From: Sneathiella litorea
GTDB lineage: Bacteria; Pseudomonadota; Alphaproteobacteria; Sneathiellales; Sneathiellaceae
Direction: 5' to 3'
DNA: 64,000 bases
Assembly: GCF_009882915.1 (NCBI RefSeq)
Contig: NZ_WTUW01000001.1
Span: 1,116,357-1,180,356, forward strand
Of the stretch, positions 62,362-64,000 are shown one piece after another. The position numbers and the translations under genes are program-made. The number at the start of each line of letters is the position of its first letter. Positions within the stretch are counted from its first letter, which is position 1. The notes below the pieces were generated by a model. It was not told where the DNA came from. It saw only the letters and a list, made by a program, of their open reading frames with translations, and did not search any database.

Positions 62362-62397
62362 TTCCCAAGACATTGAGATATATTTAGCAAGACAGCA

Positions 62398-62419
62398 AAA
62401 CGAGCCGACGCGGTCGTTT
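62398..62419 (+). terminator. Hairpin after tRNA-Val
   Basis: AAACGA (62398-62403) pairs with TCGTTT (62414-62419) and an inner CCG/CGG pair extends it across one bulged G, followed by CGATTTTACG. It lies 37 bases after the tRNA and could end the tRNA transcript and the convergent hypothetical gene. Confidence 0.5.
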
Positions 62420-62441
62420 CGATTTTACGTTATCACTTGGT

Positions 62442-62984
62442 TTATTGTGCCGCTGCGTTCTTGAGTAAGGTCGGGCTGCCAAGTGGAAAGCGAAGCAGCG
62501 TTTGTTCCACGCTTCCTTGGTGAAGAACAATTTTCCATTCCATGACAAAGACGGAAGGTGCCTTTGGCGGTGTTGTAAGCAATTCACCGGTATTAACATT
62601 GAGGTACATCAGCTTGTGAGGCAACGGGCCAGCTTTAACTGTCAGATATGTCGCATCTGAACTCTCAATGACGATACCTGGCTTGGGCCAGTACTCGACA
62701 TCCATAAGTAACGCACTCTCCGCAATGAGGGGGCGAAAGATCGGTGAGGAAACACGGTAGGCGGTTTTGGCAGTCAGATTGCGTTCTTCCAGCAATCGGG
62801 GAAGATGGGACTTGTCCCTTTCCGATGGCATGAATGATACGACATTATCGATGATTTCCGCATCATCCTTGACCAAAAATGTCTTGATGCAGGGATAAAT
62901 CCGCTCTCCGATCTGTGTGTAAAACAAATCACCATACTTGATGTCTGTCAGGAATGCTGGCTTGCCAATAAGATCTACATTCAT
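62442..62984 (-). CDS. Hypothetical protein
   Basis: About 180 residues from the ATG at 62984 (a GTG at 63002 is also possible). It opens MNVDLIGKPAFLTDIKYGDL and has no signal peptide or membrane helix. A beta-rich composition with PSERDKSHLPRLLEERN in the middle is visible. I recognise no family. It ends convergent with tRNA-Val. Confidence 0.55.
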   Translation of the reverse strand: MNVDLIGKPAFLTDIKYGDLFYTQIGERIYPCIKTFLVKDDAEIIDNVVSFMPSERDKSHLPRLLEERNLTAKTAYRVSSPIFRPLIAESALLMDVEYWPKPGIVIESSDATYLTVKAGPLPHKLMYLNVNTGELLTTPPKAPSVFVMEWKIVLHQGSVEQTLLRFPLGSPTLLKNAAAQ

Positions 62985-63002
62985 TCTTGTGTTTGCCTTC
63001 AC

Positions 63003-63325
63003 TACGTCCTGATTTTTAAATATATCAATAGGTTAATATGAAGATTCGACTGCCAACCTCTTTTTGCCGCCAGTGGAGGCTGGCATTTATTCTTTGCAAT
63101 CGTCCCTGCATATTTATTGCGGGGTGACTCGGACGTTTCAAAAAGTCACCCAGAAATTGTATATAAAATTTGAATCAAAGTAAAAATAATTGCCATTCAT
63201 GGTTAATACTGCAGTCGACTATACCAATAAAAATCCGGGCAATTTGGCAAGCTCATATTGATTGAGACCACTCCGTGAACAATATTAAATGAAGATTCCA
63301 TTCAGGAACCTGTTGGAGTAAATTT
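63003..63325. other. 323-base intergenic region with two hairpins
   Basis: No gene is supported. TGCCAACCTC (63051-63060) pairs with GAGGCTGGCA (63076-63085) with one mismatch, followed by TTTATTCTTTG. A second, perfect 8-bp hairpin GGGTGACT / AGTCACCC (63122-63129 and 63144-63151) follows. It should hold the promoters for the divergent hypothetical and lipoprotein genes; a small RNA is possible. Confidence 0.4.
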
Positions 63326-63949
63326 ATGAAGTTCTTTGTCTTACTAATCGCCGGCATGCTTTTGACTGCATGCGCCAATCCGACGGTAGAAGCAAATGTC
63401 ACATCCTTTTTTACGCCGGATCTTGCCGGTATCAAGGGGAAGAATATTGTTATACGCGCTCATCCGGAGGCCAAAGAATCGAGCCTTGAATTCTTGAATT
63501 ACCGGCCGAAAATAGCTGACAAGCTCCGTTTGGTCGGGTTTGTTGTTCAGGAGGAGTCGCCTGATCCGGACTATATCGCCTATGTCTCCTATGGTGTGGA
63601 CGGAACTGAACCGCGGTCAACAACCACCTCTTCTCCTATGTTCGGAGGCTTGGGGCTTGGCGTATATGGCGGCAGTGGGCCTTATTATGGCGGCTCAATC
63701 GGGCGAACCTATAACACGCAAACCTGGGTCGAATATAACCGGTTCATCGCGATTGATATTGTTGAAGGTAAGACGAAGAACTCCCCCAACCCTGTACGAG
63801 TATATGAAGGCCGCGCGCAGTCTGCTGGACGATGCCCGACGCTTACCGGTGTGTTTGACGAGGTATTGGATGCCTTGTTCCAGGATTTTCCCGGTATCAA
63901 CGGCAAAACCGTATTTGTGAGCATTCCCTGGGATGGATCCTGTGAATAG
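63326..63949 (+). CDS. DUF4136-family lipoprotein
   Basis: A 207-residue lipoprotein. The signal is FVLLIAGMLLTACANPT with the lipobox LTAC at residues 13-16 (Cys16 lipidated). DPDYIAYVSYGVDGTEPRST and a Gly/Tyr-rich stretch with GGSIGRTYNTQTW fit DUF4136. These proteins are anchored in the outer or inner membrane; role unknown. TTGGAGTAAATTT precedes the ATG. Confidence 0.85.
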   Translation: MKFFVLLIAGMLLTACANPTVEANVTSFFTPDLAGIKGKNIVIRAHPEAKESSLEFLNYRPKIADKLRLVGFVVQEESPDPDYIAYVSYGVDGTEPRSTTTSSPMFGGLGLGVYGGSGPYYGGSIGRTYNTQTWVEYNRFIAIDIVEGKTKNSPNPVRVYEGRAQSAGRCPTLTGVFDEVLDALFQDFPGINGKTVFVSIPWDGSCE

Positions 63950-64000
63950 AGGCGATATATTTATTCGACTTTAAAGACGCTATATTTTGGTCCCTGACTA

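Noticed and set aside
1-64000. CRISPR array, prophage or insertion sequence
   Set aside because: No regularly spaced direct repeats, transposase, integrase or phage structural genes were seen anywhere in the window.

Overview
The window looks like chromosomal DNA of a free-living alphaproteobacterium. The lineage evidence is a CpdR-like response regulator beside tRNA-Val(GAC), a DUF1285 / NudL-type Nudix / DUF6111 / cca cluster, a MoxR-DUF58-BatA/DUF4159 operon, a DUF1194 protein, and many ABC and TRAP uptake systems. G+C is near one half by eye. No phage, integrase, insertion sequence, CRISPR array or rRNA was seen. I cannot place it below class level.

Region 1 (1-13.7 kb, + strand) is a nutrient-scavenging block. 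It holds an isochorismatase-fold amidohydrolase behind a strong promoter with a perfect palindrome, a complete five-gene urea/amide-type ABC importer, an aldo/keto reductase, a dimethylglycine/sarcosine dehydrogenase-like flavoprotein, a class III CoA-transferase and a DctPQM TRAP transporter. Together they suggest import and breakdown of an amidated or N-methylated compound, with the substrate unknown. Region 2 (13.7-19.6 kb) has a frameshifted small reading frame, an FtsH paralogue, a LysE exporter, a MATE pump with its MarR regulator (sharing an operator motif), and a fatty acid desaturase whose frame lacks a normal start codon. Region 3 (19.7-28.2 kb) is arginine/ornithine/polyamine metabolism: arginase and ornithine cyclodeaminase divergent from an Lrp regulator, then a luciferase-like oxidoreductase and a Pot-type polyamine importer. 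The last permease of that importer has an unusual C-terminal extension with a duplicated motif.

Region 4 (28.2-33.7 kb, - strand) is a tightly overlapping peptide/nickel-type ABC importer. Region 5 (33.9-38.5 kb) is a Lon-like protease, a UspA-like protein and an APC permease. Region 6 (38.6-47.6 kb) is mixed: GT25 glycosyltransferase, ChaC-like cyclotransferase, DUF1499, sulfotransferase-like protein, acyl-CoA dehydrogenase, rhodanese, AsmA, DUF1194, flavin reductase and GNAT. Region 7 (47.5-54.3 kb, - strand) is the MoxR / DUF58 / BatA-DUF4159 / large membrane protein operon. Region 8 (54.4-64 kb) is core genome: the DUF1285-nudix-DUF6111-cca operon, Ada, a lytic transglycosylase, GNAT, an N-formylglutamate amidohydrolase-like enzyme, CpdR, tRNA-Val, an unknown protein and a DUF4136 lipoprotein.

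Most genes belong to recognised families. The best candidates for something new are the repeat tail of the PotI-like permease (28045-28200), the TC-tract frameshift ahead of ftsH (13820-14028), the start-less desaturase (18536-19627), the MarR/MATE operator pair, and the regulatory architecture and unknown substrate of the first catabolic block. All functions are inferred from sequence motifs read by eye; no database search was run.
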